From contig NC_065921.1 in the NCBI RefSeq assembly GCF_024586455.1, forward strand, positions 7,595,401-7,659,400: 64,000 nt of DNA. The letters are read 5' to 3'. Of this stretch, positions 38,114 through 48,700 are shown in pieces. Position 1 is the stretch's first letter. Each line of letters opens with the position of its first letter. The translations under genes and the position numbers were made by a program. The notes beneath the pieces were generated by a model. The model saw only the letters and a program-made list of their open reading frames with translations. It was not told the origin of the DNA and did not search any database. This DNA is from Bactrocera neohumeralis. Its lineage: Eukaryota; Arthropoda; Insecta; Diptera; Tephritidae.

Positions 38114-40059
38114 ACGCTTCCTTGACACACCCACCGCCGTTGTGGACAATCCGACCGGTGTTATCGTCGCTGGTGCGACTGGTGGCGGCGCTGGTCCGGC
38201 TGCCAACGGCACAATGGTCGGTGGTGCGGCCACCGCCGTCAGTGCCACCTTCCGCAAATGCTTCTCACGTCCCATTGTGCCCTTTATTATCGGTATATTC
38301 GCGCTTGGCGGCGCTGCGTGCACGCTGGGCGGTGTGGTGCTCGGTGCGACGGGCCTCATTGAGCACACCACCCAATATTTGAGCGCTTCACTGCTGATGA
38401 TCGGCATCGGGCTGTCGTTGCTCATTGTGGCCGGCATCATTTGGCGCTTGTGCACACCTAGCGATGCGGATGAGTGTCCCTGCTATCGCCTGATGGAGAC
38501 CTGCCGCAACTGTAATAGTCCCTATTGTAATAATCGCATACTGCCCGGTGGTTATTTGTATCCAGAGTTCCAGCATCGACCGCCGCCGCCATCGTACTTG
38601 ACGTCGTTGCACGAGTGTGCAGCAATTGGGTGAGTAGCGCAAAAATAAAGATATGAATTCACAAAAATAAAAATTGACTGACATTCATTTTGATTGCATT
38701 TTAACGCCTTGAATTATGCTTCCATTTACAGTTTAATCAACGGTGCTGTCTACAGCGGCCTACGTATGAACACACCACCGCCTTTATATCGTTCCACGAA
38801 CTCTCTGAGGTATGTACACGTGCTCGGCAATAATACTGTTATAAATTAATTACTTAAAGCACTACACTGGTCAACATAAAATTGGGTGTGAGTCAAAGAA
38901 AGTTTTTAATTGGATTTCAATTTTTTTTTTTGCAAATGCTTAAGGTTTAAGGTAAACCATATTGAGGTTAGGTAAAAATTTTATTTTTAATAGCAGCATA
39001 TAATTCGTAAAAAATGTTTGCGGAAAGTGCCTGGTACTAAAGTGGCTAGAAAAATCAGGACAAAATTTGATAACGGAAAATGTAGAACTAAAAATAAGAA
39101 AAAAAAACCGTTAGCTTCGGTTGCATCAGAACTATAATACCACTCACAGAAACATAATTAGATTTTAATTTGTAAGTAAACTATATGCTATAGTGGTTCA
39201 ATCAAAACTGTTTATTCGAAGTTAATTTTACTTAATAAATATTTCGGGATCCCGAAAATAGATAGTCTTGTGAATAATTTCTATTCTTTTACTAGGCCTT
39301 TTCCATTTACTTATGTTTAATAACAATAAAAAATCAAAAATTTCGGGATCCCGAAAATCGGTAGTTTCTTTAATAAACCCTATCCTTTTACCAGGCCTTT
39401 TCCATTTAAAAGACAACAATAAAAATCAAAAATTTCGGGATCCCGAAAACAGATATTTTTGTAAATAAGGTCTAGGATCCTGGGCTGATTATTCTTTTTT
39501 TTGCATTGCGCCACCATACAAATATTTTGATAACAGAAGCAACAATCCCAATCTTTTGGGTCAAAAGCAGCCTGCTGGACGAAATCCACTTAAAATAAAA
39601 AATAATAATAAACTAATTAACTCCAGTTAGACGCACACAAAAAAAATAGTTGACCTGTGCAGATAATTATCTAAATTAACCCAATCCCTCAGCGAATAAT
39701 TATTTAACTAATAGACCCATTTTTACGCTCCCACTCTTTACAGCGTTTTCGTGCCCGGTTCGAACAGCAACACGCACACGCTGACCACGAACACACCCAC
39801 CACCACCTTCACGCCCACCACAGTCATGCCCAACAACAACAGCAGCAGCAACAACAACAGTCAGCCAACACAAAGTGGGCCACCGAACTATATGCCACCT
39901 GTCGCGCTTCCCAACGCGACGACGACAGCAGCTGAGCTGCTGCCCGAACAAACGGCGCTCATTGAAAATTTACAAACACAAATGCAAACGCAAACACAAA
40001 CACAACAGGCGCTGCCGCCAGCGCTGACCAAAGAGATCAATTATCTAGAATTGGACTAA
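38114..40059 (+). CDS. Two-pass membrane protein with three PPxY motifs (3' three exons, 5' partial)
   Basis: Exons 38114-38629, 38732-38809 and 39744-40059 join in frame through GT/AG introns; TAA is at 40057-40059. The first visible exon follows a good acceptor (pyrimidine tract, then CAG at 38111-38113) and begins inside a codon, so at least one upstream exon is missing. The visible 302 residues run: a Gly/Ala-rich stretch, a first membrane segment at about residues 54-80, a short loop, a second at about 89-110, a Cys-rich juxtamembrane stretch, then a tail rich in Pro, Thr, Asn and Gln. The tail carries PPSY (38586-38597), PPLY (second exon) and PPNY (39880-39891). PPxY motifs are known ligands of WW domains such as those of Nedd4-type ubiquitin ligases; a role as a ubiquitin-ligase adaptor is inference. 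I do not recognise the family by name. Confidence 0.85.
39085..39210 (-). mobile_element. INE-1-like terminal fragment inside an intron
   Basis: The fragment starts with an A run and CCGTTAGCTTCGGTTGC, then ATAATACCACTCACAG and CTATATGCTATAGTGG, the same order as the hairpin end at 11.0 kb. It lies in the second visible intron of the PPxY membrane protein gene. Confidence 0.6.
39240..39475. repeat. Three tandem units carrying a 16-bp perfect palindrome
   Basis: TTTCGGGATCCCGAAA, a perfect palindrome, occurs at 39242, 39341 and 39433. Two of the intervals share CCAGGCCTTTTCCATTTA or a one-base variant. Units are about 92-99 bases. All lie in the second visible intron of the PPxY gene and directly follow the INE-1-like fragment. 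Confidence 0.8.
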
Positions 40060-40477
40060 GTAGCAAAGGGAAAAGCAAAGCGAGGCAAAAATCTATAACC
40101 AATACGTATACAATAACACAGAATGTTGTTAGCAGCAGCAGATATGCAGCCGAAGCCAGCGACAAAGTGAATTACTAAATACTTGTAGCAGTTAGTGACT
40201 AAAGTCAAGTCAGGCAAACTAAGGCAATTGTGCTGCAATACAACCGCAAACAACGCCACATGCAAACATATATATATAGAATATATACAAATACACACAC
40301 ACACACAGTATGTGGGTGTGTGCAAAAGTGTTCATGTTACATAGAAAATGTCGGTCAGGCGGCTCATAACTGTGTGGGCGGGTGCGCGGAGTCGCCTGTC
40401 AGCCATTGACTGATTTATTTAGTTTTAAATGTGTGTCTGTGTGAGTTTAGTGCTTAAGTTCTAGCTATTAGTAAAAT

Positions 40478-40483
40478 AATAAA
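40478..40483 (+). terminator. Candidate polyadenylation signal of the PPxY membrane protein gene
   Basis: AATAAA lies about 420 bases after the stop codon. A second AATAAA occurs at 41355-41360, just before the transposon cluster. Either or both could be used; the sequence alone does not decide. Confidence 0.4.
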
Positions 40484-41443
40484 TTGATATAGAATATATT
40501 TAGATTTAAGCTGTGCGCCAAACCGAACTGAAATTGCATCTCCGGCTAAGAAGTCGCTTACACGATTTGCATGCAACTGTGAAAATACGGCTATACACCT
40601 ACACACACAAACACACTTTCACTAAACCGTTACATGCGTGTTACAACTAAGACTATCAGCTATCTTTAGGCAGATAGCAAGTGCATATGTATGTAGGTGT
40701 TTAACAAATTTAAATCAAATTTACAACAAGTGCAAGAAGCTGTTAACTTTAGCAAACACAATTTTAAGTACACGCATACACACTCAGTTGGAAAATGGTA
40801 ATTTATAGGCGTGCATTTTGTTGGAAAATACTTTTTGGCTTATTTTTGATGAATTTGATTTCCTTTAAATTTATAAATATTCTAATGCGCAAATGCAATT
40901 GTGTGTGTTTCTTTAAAGAAGTTAGAAAAATATGCAAAAGAGTTGGTTATTCACACACACACACACTAACACCTAGTAGTTATAATAGTTTTATATGTAC
41001 AAAAATGATTTTAAATGTAAATAATTGAAAGAGCAACAAAATGTGTTAATCTCACAACTAAATGTACAGAAATGCAACAACATGCATGACAACAACAAAT
41101 GCATATATGCAACACCGATATATATACACCTAGTGTTATCAATTCACATGTAATCGTATATACATACATACATATACCTATATATACATGCGTATGTTTT
41201 ATATATTTAAAATATATAAATGTGAGTTTTACATACATACATGCACACACATACATACGTGATTATGTATGTGTTGGTAAACGCAAAGGAATATGTTTTC
41301 ACTGTAACCTATTCGTGAATGTTGTTTTTAGTATTTTTCTATGCCAAATTTTTTAATAAATATAAAGATATTATTATGACATATAATTTCGTTTAATTTC
41401 ATTTTGTTTATTGGAATGATTGGGCACATTGTTAGGAAAAATT

Positions 41444-42990
41444 ATATACTCGTATCTTCTTCTTTATTGGCGTAGACTGGCCGCGCCAGTCGATCTTTCT
41501 TTTCGCTGTTTACGAGCTATTGGAGATTCGTCGTGTAGCCAGGTTCTTCTTCACCTGGTCTTTCCAACAGAGTGGACGTCTTCTTTTTCATCTACTTCTC
41601 CCGGACGGCATTGCGTCGAATACTTTCAGAGCTGAAGTGTTTTCATCCATTCGAGCGACATGACCTAGCCAGCGTAGCCGCTGTCTTTTAATTCGCTGAA
41701 CTAACTTTGTCCATGTAGTCGTATATCTCATACAACTGCGATATTCGTCGTGGCCAATGTGCAAAGGACCATAAATCTTCCGGAATTAGTAACGGCGGCT
41801 CATCAGATGTTGTCATCGTCCATGCCTCTGAACCATATAGCAGAGCGGGAATAATGAGTGACTTATAGAATTTAGAGCTTTTTCGTCGAGAGAGGACTTT
41901 ACTTCTCAATTGACTACTCAGTCCAAAGTAGTACCTGTTGGCAAGAGTTATTCTGTGTTGGATTTCGAGGTTGGCGTCGTTGCTTCACGACTGTTTCTTT
42001 GATGTTAAGAGATATTTTGTTTTGCTCTTGTTCACTACCAGACCCATTTGCTTTGCTTCCTTATCCAGTCTGGAGAAAGCAAAACTAACGGCGCGGTTGC
42101 TGATTCCAATAATATCAATATCCTCGGCGTACCCCAGCAGCTGTATACTTTAATAGAAGATTGTATCTACTCTATTCAGCTCTACAGTTTGAATTATTTT
42201 CTCCAGGAGTAGATTGAGGTATCGAACGGCTCGGAGAGATTCTTCCCGATCCTCACCGAGCTTTTGGTATTACTCAACATCAGTTTACACAGTCGTATTA
42301 GTTTTGTAATCGACCAAGAGGTGGTGTGTGTCGATTTTCTTTTCACGGGCCTTTTTCAACATTTGGCGCATGGTGAACATCTGGTCGGCCCGAAGTCACA
42401 CTGATATGGTCCGATCAGTTTGTTGACGATGGGCTTAAATTTTTCACACAGTACTCTCGATAGAACCTTATACGCGATGTTGAGGAGACTTATCCCACGG
42501 TAGTTGGCGCAGATTGTGGGCTCTCCCTTTTTGTGGATTTGGCAATGCACACTTAAATTCCAATCGTCCTGCATACTTTCGTCCGACCATATTCTCCAAA
42601 GAAGCTGATTCGTGCTCCTTATCAGTTCTCTTCGCCGCTCGACCGGCAATCCATCGGCCCCCGCCGCTTTGTTGTTCTTCAGACGGGTAGTTGCTATTCG
42701 AACTTCTTCATGATCGGGCTATGGAATGTCTGCTCCATCGCCATCGAATGATGAATCGGATTCGACATCTTCTGGTGTTATGCTTTCACTGCTATTCAAT
42801 AGGGTGAAGAAGTGCTCCCTCCATAATTTTAGTCTGCTCTGGGCATCAGTTACTAGATCATCTCAAAGAGTTCTACATGAGTATGCTCCGGTCTTGAAAC
42901 ATTCTTCTGGGAGATTACTACCTTAAAAAGATTCGAGTAACTTTGTTGTTTCGGAATTCGGTCCTTTGCGCTAGCTCGTATGGCACCTAT
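41444..42990 (-). mobile_element. Non-LTR retrotransposon relic (reverse transcriptase)
   Basis: Minus-strand frames encode a reverse-transcriptase core: at about 42649-42356 QIHKKGEPTICANYRGISLL, then AYKVLSRVLCEKFKP and IGPYQCDFGPTRC; at 41909-41688 SLIIPALLYGSEAWTM. These are hallmarks of insect LINEs of the CR1/I/Jockey assemblage. The frame is broken repeatedly, and sequence up to about 42990 belongs to the same unit. The 3' end reads CTACGCCAATAAAGAAGA on the minus strand near 41450-41470. A dead copy. Confidence 0.8.
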
Positions 42991-43007
42991 ACATATGTAC
43001 ATCGAGT

Positions 43008-43285
43008 TTCTTTTTAAAGGGGGATCTATTTCGAGGTTCCCCACCTTTTTTAAAGGAGAAATTCAGAAATTTTAAATTTAATGGGGAATGCCTATTATCA
43101 TTCGAAAGAATGTTCCTTGGGTTTGATTTTTAAAGACTCTTTCAAATGTTGGCCCCGTTTACGTCTCCGATGGTCCATCCGTTCAGTCCATTTTTCGATG
43201 CGATGTATGGGAAGTGGCGCCGTCTTGTTGAAACTAAATATCGCCGAGATCAGATCTCTACAAGCATCATTTTGACCATATATTC
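43008..43285 (-). mobile_element. 3' fragment of a mariner-like element (family shared with 52.9 and 61.6 kb)
   Basis: The sequence matches the 3' part of the mariner copies at 52.93-53.99 kb (same strand) and 61.57-62.42 kb (opposite strand): TTCGAAAGAA, a GGTCCATCCGTT-type segment and CGATGTATGGGAAGTGGC parallels. Only the transposase end and the non-coding end remain. Confidence 0.65.
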
Positions 43286-44119
43286 TTCGTCATATTATAT
43301 AAAAATGCCATTCAAAATGGTTTAAGTGTTTGAAATGCAAGTTTTTTTGAAATAGAAATGTTTTGTTTTCTGTGGAAAAGCCTGAGATATTGTTGACAAA
43401 TATTTCTTTACAAGTATAAATGTTTTCTGAAATTTTCGTGGTATCAAACGACTACATTAATAAAATAATAAAAAAATATTTTCATAAAATGTATTATAAT
43501 TCCCGTTAAACTGTTTCTTCAACCAAAATATTATTTATAATATCGATTCGTTTAAAATTTTTTATCATATTAAATGTTAGCCACCACTGTAGATTTCCAT
43601 ATACAAACGAGCTCAACAATTGGTAGTGGTGGTTCGTGTCTTTGATAAGTGTGAATGTGTAAAACATCGTGTCGGTAAAGCAAAGCGGGGCAAAAACATA
43701 GAAAATGCGAAAAGATTTTCAAAATAAAAAAATATTAATTAAATTGAGTATTGCAATATGTAAATATTAATAAGATATGTAGAATTCATAAATAATTTAA
43801 TTCAAAGTAGCTTTAGATCTGTAACTTCTGCTTTTCACCAAATTTGAGCCAAATTATCAAACAACTATAAAAGTTGAATTGAAACTAATCTTCTATAGGC
43901 CATTATCAGCTCTCTAGGTTCCAGCTGCTCTCTTGTGAAAGGATTTGCAAGTGAAAACAACATATACATATATTTATTTATTTTCGTGAAGGACTTTAAG
44001 AAGTTAACCTCTCTTTTTATTGAATTTTCACCAGTTGTATTTTCGATTAGCCATCCCCCAGCTCCAGTTTAAGCTCGTGCAATACAGCTATTATAACCTC
44101 AATTATTCTTTATTTATTC

Positions 44120-44770
44120 TTCAAAATCTATGCTGCCTCTCAAAGTAATCCTCCTTGGCCACTTTTTTCCTATCCTTGAAACAGTTATTAAATTCAATTT
44201 CCGGAATAGCCTTTAATGCGATTCACATTTAATCTCTTCAACTGACAATTGGTAGTTTGAGTTTGCTGAATAGCCAGGAGTCACACGGAGCTAAATCAGG
44301 CAAATGCCGTAGTTATGGCACGATATTAGTTGAAAATTTGGCGAACAACTCACGAAGAATCAATAATTCCGGCCTCTTTTAGGAATAGCTTCAGGCAAAC
44401 GACGCATAACACTCAACTAGTATTCCTTGTTGACAGGTTGGCCGGTGGGAAGGGATTCGTAAGCATAGATCTAAGACTCATCGTCTGTAATAATACGTTT
44501 CATGACATCTTGGTAGTCGTAAAGCATTACTTTACAGACGTTAACGCGACGCTGATTTTCGAAAAAATGGAGTTATTTTGGAACCAGTCGTGCTTTCACT
44601 TTTCTTAGGCCCAAAAGATATTTCAAATAGTTTTCACTGATCCTACCGATATTCCAACGATGCCAGTAAGATCCCTGGCTGTTAGTCGTCGATTTTCTAG
44701 AACCAATTCCTTTATTTTACTGTCGTGTTGATCATCAGTTGATATTGACGCATTTTTCATACTTGTAAGT
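44120..44770 (-). mobile_element. Mariner-like transposase relic
   Basis: On the minus strand from 44760 the reading is MKNASISTDDQHDSKIKELV, then LENRRLTARDLTGIVGIS, then after frame breaks VNVCKVML, ITDDES and TGQPVNKEY, ending near 44130 in a KKVAKEDYFEG-like segment. These are typical mariner transposase blocks. Several stops interrupt it. Confidence 0.65.
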
Positions 44771-45096
44771 ATTTCAACTGAATTCTAAGTTTTTAGTTTT
44801 AAGAAGTGACTTGTATAGACGCCAACAAGTGAAGAAGTCTTTTGAGTTATCTTAATAAATAATCTGTAATTTTATAATATTGTGGTGTTTCATTCGCCAC
44901 ATTCATTCTTTAGAATGAGTTTTCAATTTCTCTCACCTTCAATCCTTTCAACCATATTTTGCAGCCATGAACTATGTAAGATATGCCACATAACCCAGAA
45001 AGACGTAATTAACTAATTAATTGAATTGCTTAATTATCAAAAAAGTGTCTTACGGGTGTGAAAATTAGGTCATTTAAAGCGCCTAGAATTACTTAC

Positions 45097-45410
45097 TCAA
45101 GCAAGCCTCAAGATGTTCACACACTCCATTCCATATGTCTCTGTCCGACCTCCACCTTCGTCCAGTATTTTAAAATGCACGAGACAACCAAAATAACTGT
45201 GTCTCGAAGTGTCGCACAGGAATGTAACCCATCGGCAGTTGTTTCTTCTAATAAGTGTATGTCTCCAACTATGCATGCGTGTGTGTGTGTACCGTAAATA
45301 TTTGGACTGTAAATGTGAGAAAAGTGAAACCACGCCTCATCAATGGAAAATGCAATACCAACAAATGCCGACAAATCTATTAAAATGTGCATATGTCTAT
45401 AACACTCACT
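45097..45410 (-). mobile_element. Possible transposase relic
   Basis: On the minus strand, AFVGIAFSIDEAWFHFSHIY resembles the SDEAWFHLSGYVNSQN block of Tc1/mariner transposases. The remainder is not recognisable. Weak support. Confidence 0.3.
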
Positions 45411-45656
45411 TACAAGAAGCAGCGCGATGAAAGGGGCTTATTAAAAATTTATAAAAGTTATTAACAAGGGAAAGGACACGTTTATAAATACAAGCACACA
45501 CACATACAAGTATGACGGAGTATGAGTAAATAATTGCTAGTATGGGAGCAAAGTGTGTTGCTGCAATTATATACGCATACATATCAATACATCGAGGACC
45601 TCGACGATGTTGGAATAAAATCAGCAAACGGTGCATTGTTTCAAACAGTTACTTTT

Positions 45657-45664
45657 TCAGTTTC
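45657..45664 (+). promoter_or_regulatory. Possible initiator (Inr) of the Snmp1-like gene
   Basis: TCAGTTTC matches the arthropod initiator consensus 80 bases before the start codon. TATAAAAA at 45710-45717 is only 20 bases from the ATG, too close to serve as a TATA box for that ATG. The call rests on a short motif only. Confidence 0.25.
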
Positions 45665-45736
45665 GGTACGCGCGTTTCGAAAAAAAATTGCTCCTTTTAA
45701 ATAATTGCCTATAAAAAGATTTAATTGAAATTAAAA

Positions 45737-48700
45737 ATGTTTAAGAAAATACTCATCGGTTCGGCTATTGCGCTCGTGTTGGGGATCTTTGTGGGTTTTA
45801 TAGGGTTTCCAAAATTATTGAATAAAATGATAAAAGGGGTAAGAATTGGTAAAGAGTAATAAAAGTAAAATAAAAGAAAAAGTATTTTAAAGAGATTAAA
45901 AAAGTGGACTTAAAGAGAAATTGCTTTGACAGAGAAAAATCGAAAACATATATTAAATATATATTTTTTTACAAAAAGCCAAAAAATAAAAAGAGATGTT
46001 TAAAATTTTTGTTATTATAGCAAAATCCAAATGTGGAGTGATATATATTTCTTCAGAAGAATACAAAAACAAAAAAAAATAAATTCAACTTATTTTTTTC
46101 TGTATAAACAATTAATTTAAAGAATATAATTTGTTATGAACTGGCTCGCTGTTGTAAACTCGGCTATAACCACGTAAGCGGTATCTACGCCAATAAAGAA
46201 GAAGACTTTGTTATGAAAAATATGATATATTTAAAAAAAGTGCACAACTGGGAAAACTTCTTTTAACAGAAAAGGGAAAAATACTACCAAAAAGATGTTT
46301 CCATTAAAAAAATTCAGTCAGAACCTATGTAACAAAGCTTAAAGTGACCAAGGTCTTATGCAAACACCCAAAACGACAAAGAATGTCAATTGTAAATCTA
46401 AAAATGACAATTGATAAGCTTACTTAATAATATAATTATGTATATATTATTATAAAACACCTTAATGCGAACAAATAGAACTCCTTATTGACCGCCTGTC
46501 CCTCCGGAACAAATTCATGATATATCAAAATACGAATATCGAAAAAGACAATGAACATCGACTTAATTTTTGAGTGGCTTTTATGTGGTGGTTACGGCTC
46601 GTTTTTCCCCCCATTCCAATGATTGTTGACTTGTTTGCCAGTCAAACTCGTAAGCCCTTGTCTCATCGGCAGTTCTCCGTGAATGTGGGATCGAAATTCT
46701 GACGATCAAGAATGCTCAAAGAGATCTATTTATGGTACTATTTTTGAGAAAAATTCAGCTTTATCGGACGAGTCTAGCAAGAACGCATTTCATACCCAAA
46801 TTAGCCACCAAAATTATTCGAGCTGACTTGGGCGAGATGTCGAGCTCTCTTGCCATCTTTCTATCACTTGCTGACGATTTTCAAGCAGCATTATCTTCAC
46901 TTTTTTAATATTTTCATCAGTTGAAGAGATTGAAGATCGTCCAGAACGAAGCATGTCTTCAATGATCTCTCGACCATATTTGAAGGCTTTGTACCACTCG
47001 TAGGCTTGTGTTTTTGATAAAACTTAATCATCGTAAGCCTTTTCCAGCATTCGCAATGATTCCGTGCGCGGAAAGAAAAATACAAGATTTGAAACAAAGA
47101 TTTCTCTGCTTAAAATTAACAAAAATCCAAAAAATAAACAAATTTTTTATTACTTTTGATAAATGCAGGTCACGAGCGAAGAACTAACCAAAATTTTGAT
47201 TTTCGATAAAATGGTGGTTCCCAAAAAAAGTAATATTTCATGAAATATATGTGTATATACCATAGCTTAAAAATCTAAATTTAAAATATCAAATTAAAGT
47301 CGAATCCGAAGCTGATTAATGCGAAGAACCAGTTTAAAGTGTTTTTCGTGTTTTGCATGGTTATTTTTTACATTCGTCTCATATTTTGCTTACAAGTAAT
47401 TACCTTGAATGTTTTTTAATATTTTCAAAGGAAATCTTATTACGGGAATCCCCTAAACCATTAGAGTTTATTAATATATTCAAAGCCCAATATATGATAC
47501 GGCAGCTTCTTAATATATCGAGAAGTAGTAAATACCATAGTTTGTTTGCGCCATATTTTTTTCTTTTATGCAGAAAACATTCATTAATTAATTATATTTC
47601 TTGCTTTAAATAAATTGTTATTCAAATTAAATCTTATGCGGTTGAACAGAACAGAACAAAACAGCATTATAGCAAAGAACGCGTGGATTTCAGCGCTGAT
47701 TGAAATCAGCTTTGCGCTCGGCTTGGCTTTGAGCGTCCACTCGCAAGTACGCTTAGTGCGATTCAAGAGCTCACAGAAAATTGACCTTATATGAGCTACT
47801 CATGGTTCTCCATGTATTATCGAACGAAAGTAATGCGATGTCTTAGCACCAAAGAGATCAAATAGAGTCTTAAGGGCTTAAAAAACAGCCTTTTGCAACA
47901 ATTTTTTCTCCTATAAAAAAATTAAATGTCTAATTAGAATTTTTTATTATTACAAACATACACTATTAACAAAGAAATGTTGAAATTTTTGGAAAAAAAT
48001 ATTTTAAACTCGTCCATTGCGACGATATTTCCTGACCTGAGTAAAATTTCAAGAAGATCGGTTGAATAGTTATTGAGAAATCGTGTCAAGCGACTTCAAA
48101 TACACAGTTTCCAGAAAAACGTGTTTAAAGACGGAGCACTTAACCTAGCGCACCTCGAGACTGTATCTCCAAAACATTGGGGACAATATTCTAGAGGTGT
48201 TGTAGAATACATAGAATACCATGAAAAAATTTTTTTTTAAACCCGTAAACCCAAATAACCCCTTAACAGTGTTAACAGTTGTTGCAGAAGCACAACAAAC
48301 AAGTGATCAGACATCCAGCTTTTTAAGCATATTTTAACACTTCCCTGTTCCGAAGCCTAAAACATCTCGTCTGATTTTTTTTTAATTATACTGATTGTAC
48401 GATTGTGATTAGTCAAAGTAAAGATACTAAAATATATCAACAAATACAAAATTAAAGGAAAAGTGTTTTCTAAAATGCACTACATTCGTTGGAAAAATTG
48501 TCCATGGCAATCACGTGCGTTTTCGGTTGGTTATTGAAATAGACGCACTTTATATTTCTTTGTCTTGTGTAAACAAGTGCAGTTTTTTCTATTGAGAAAG
48601 TACCAAAAATAAACAAATAAATTGTTTTCGAGCTACGTAGACTTTTTTCCCTCCCAATGACTATCCAATCGAAACATTCCCAAACAAATAAAACGCAGCT

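Noticed and set aside
38044..38684. Other-frame and minus-strand frames over the PPxY exon
   Set aside because: Shadows of the true frame, which alone continues through two spliced exons to a stop.
45710..45717. TATAAAAA before the Snmp1 start codon
   Set aside because: Only 20 bases from the ATG, so transcription from it would start at or after the ATG.
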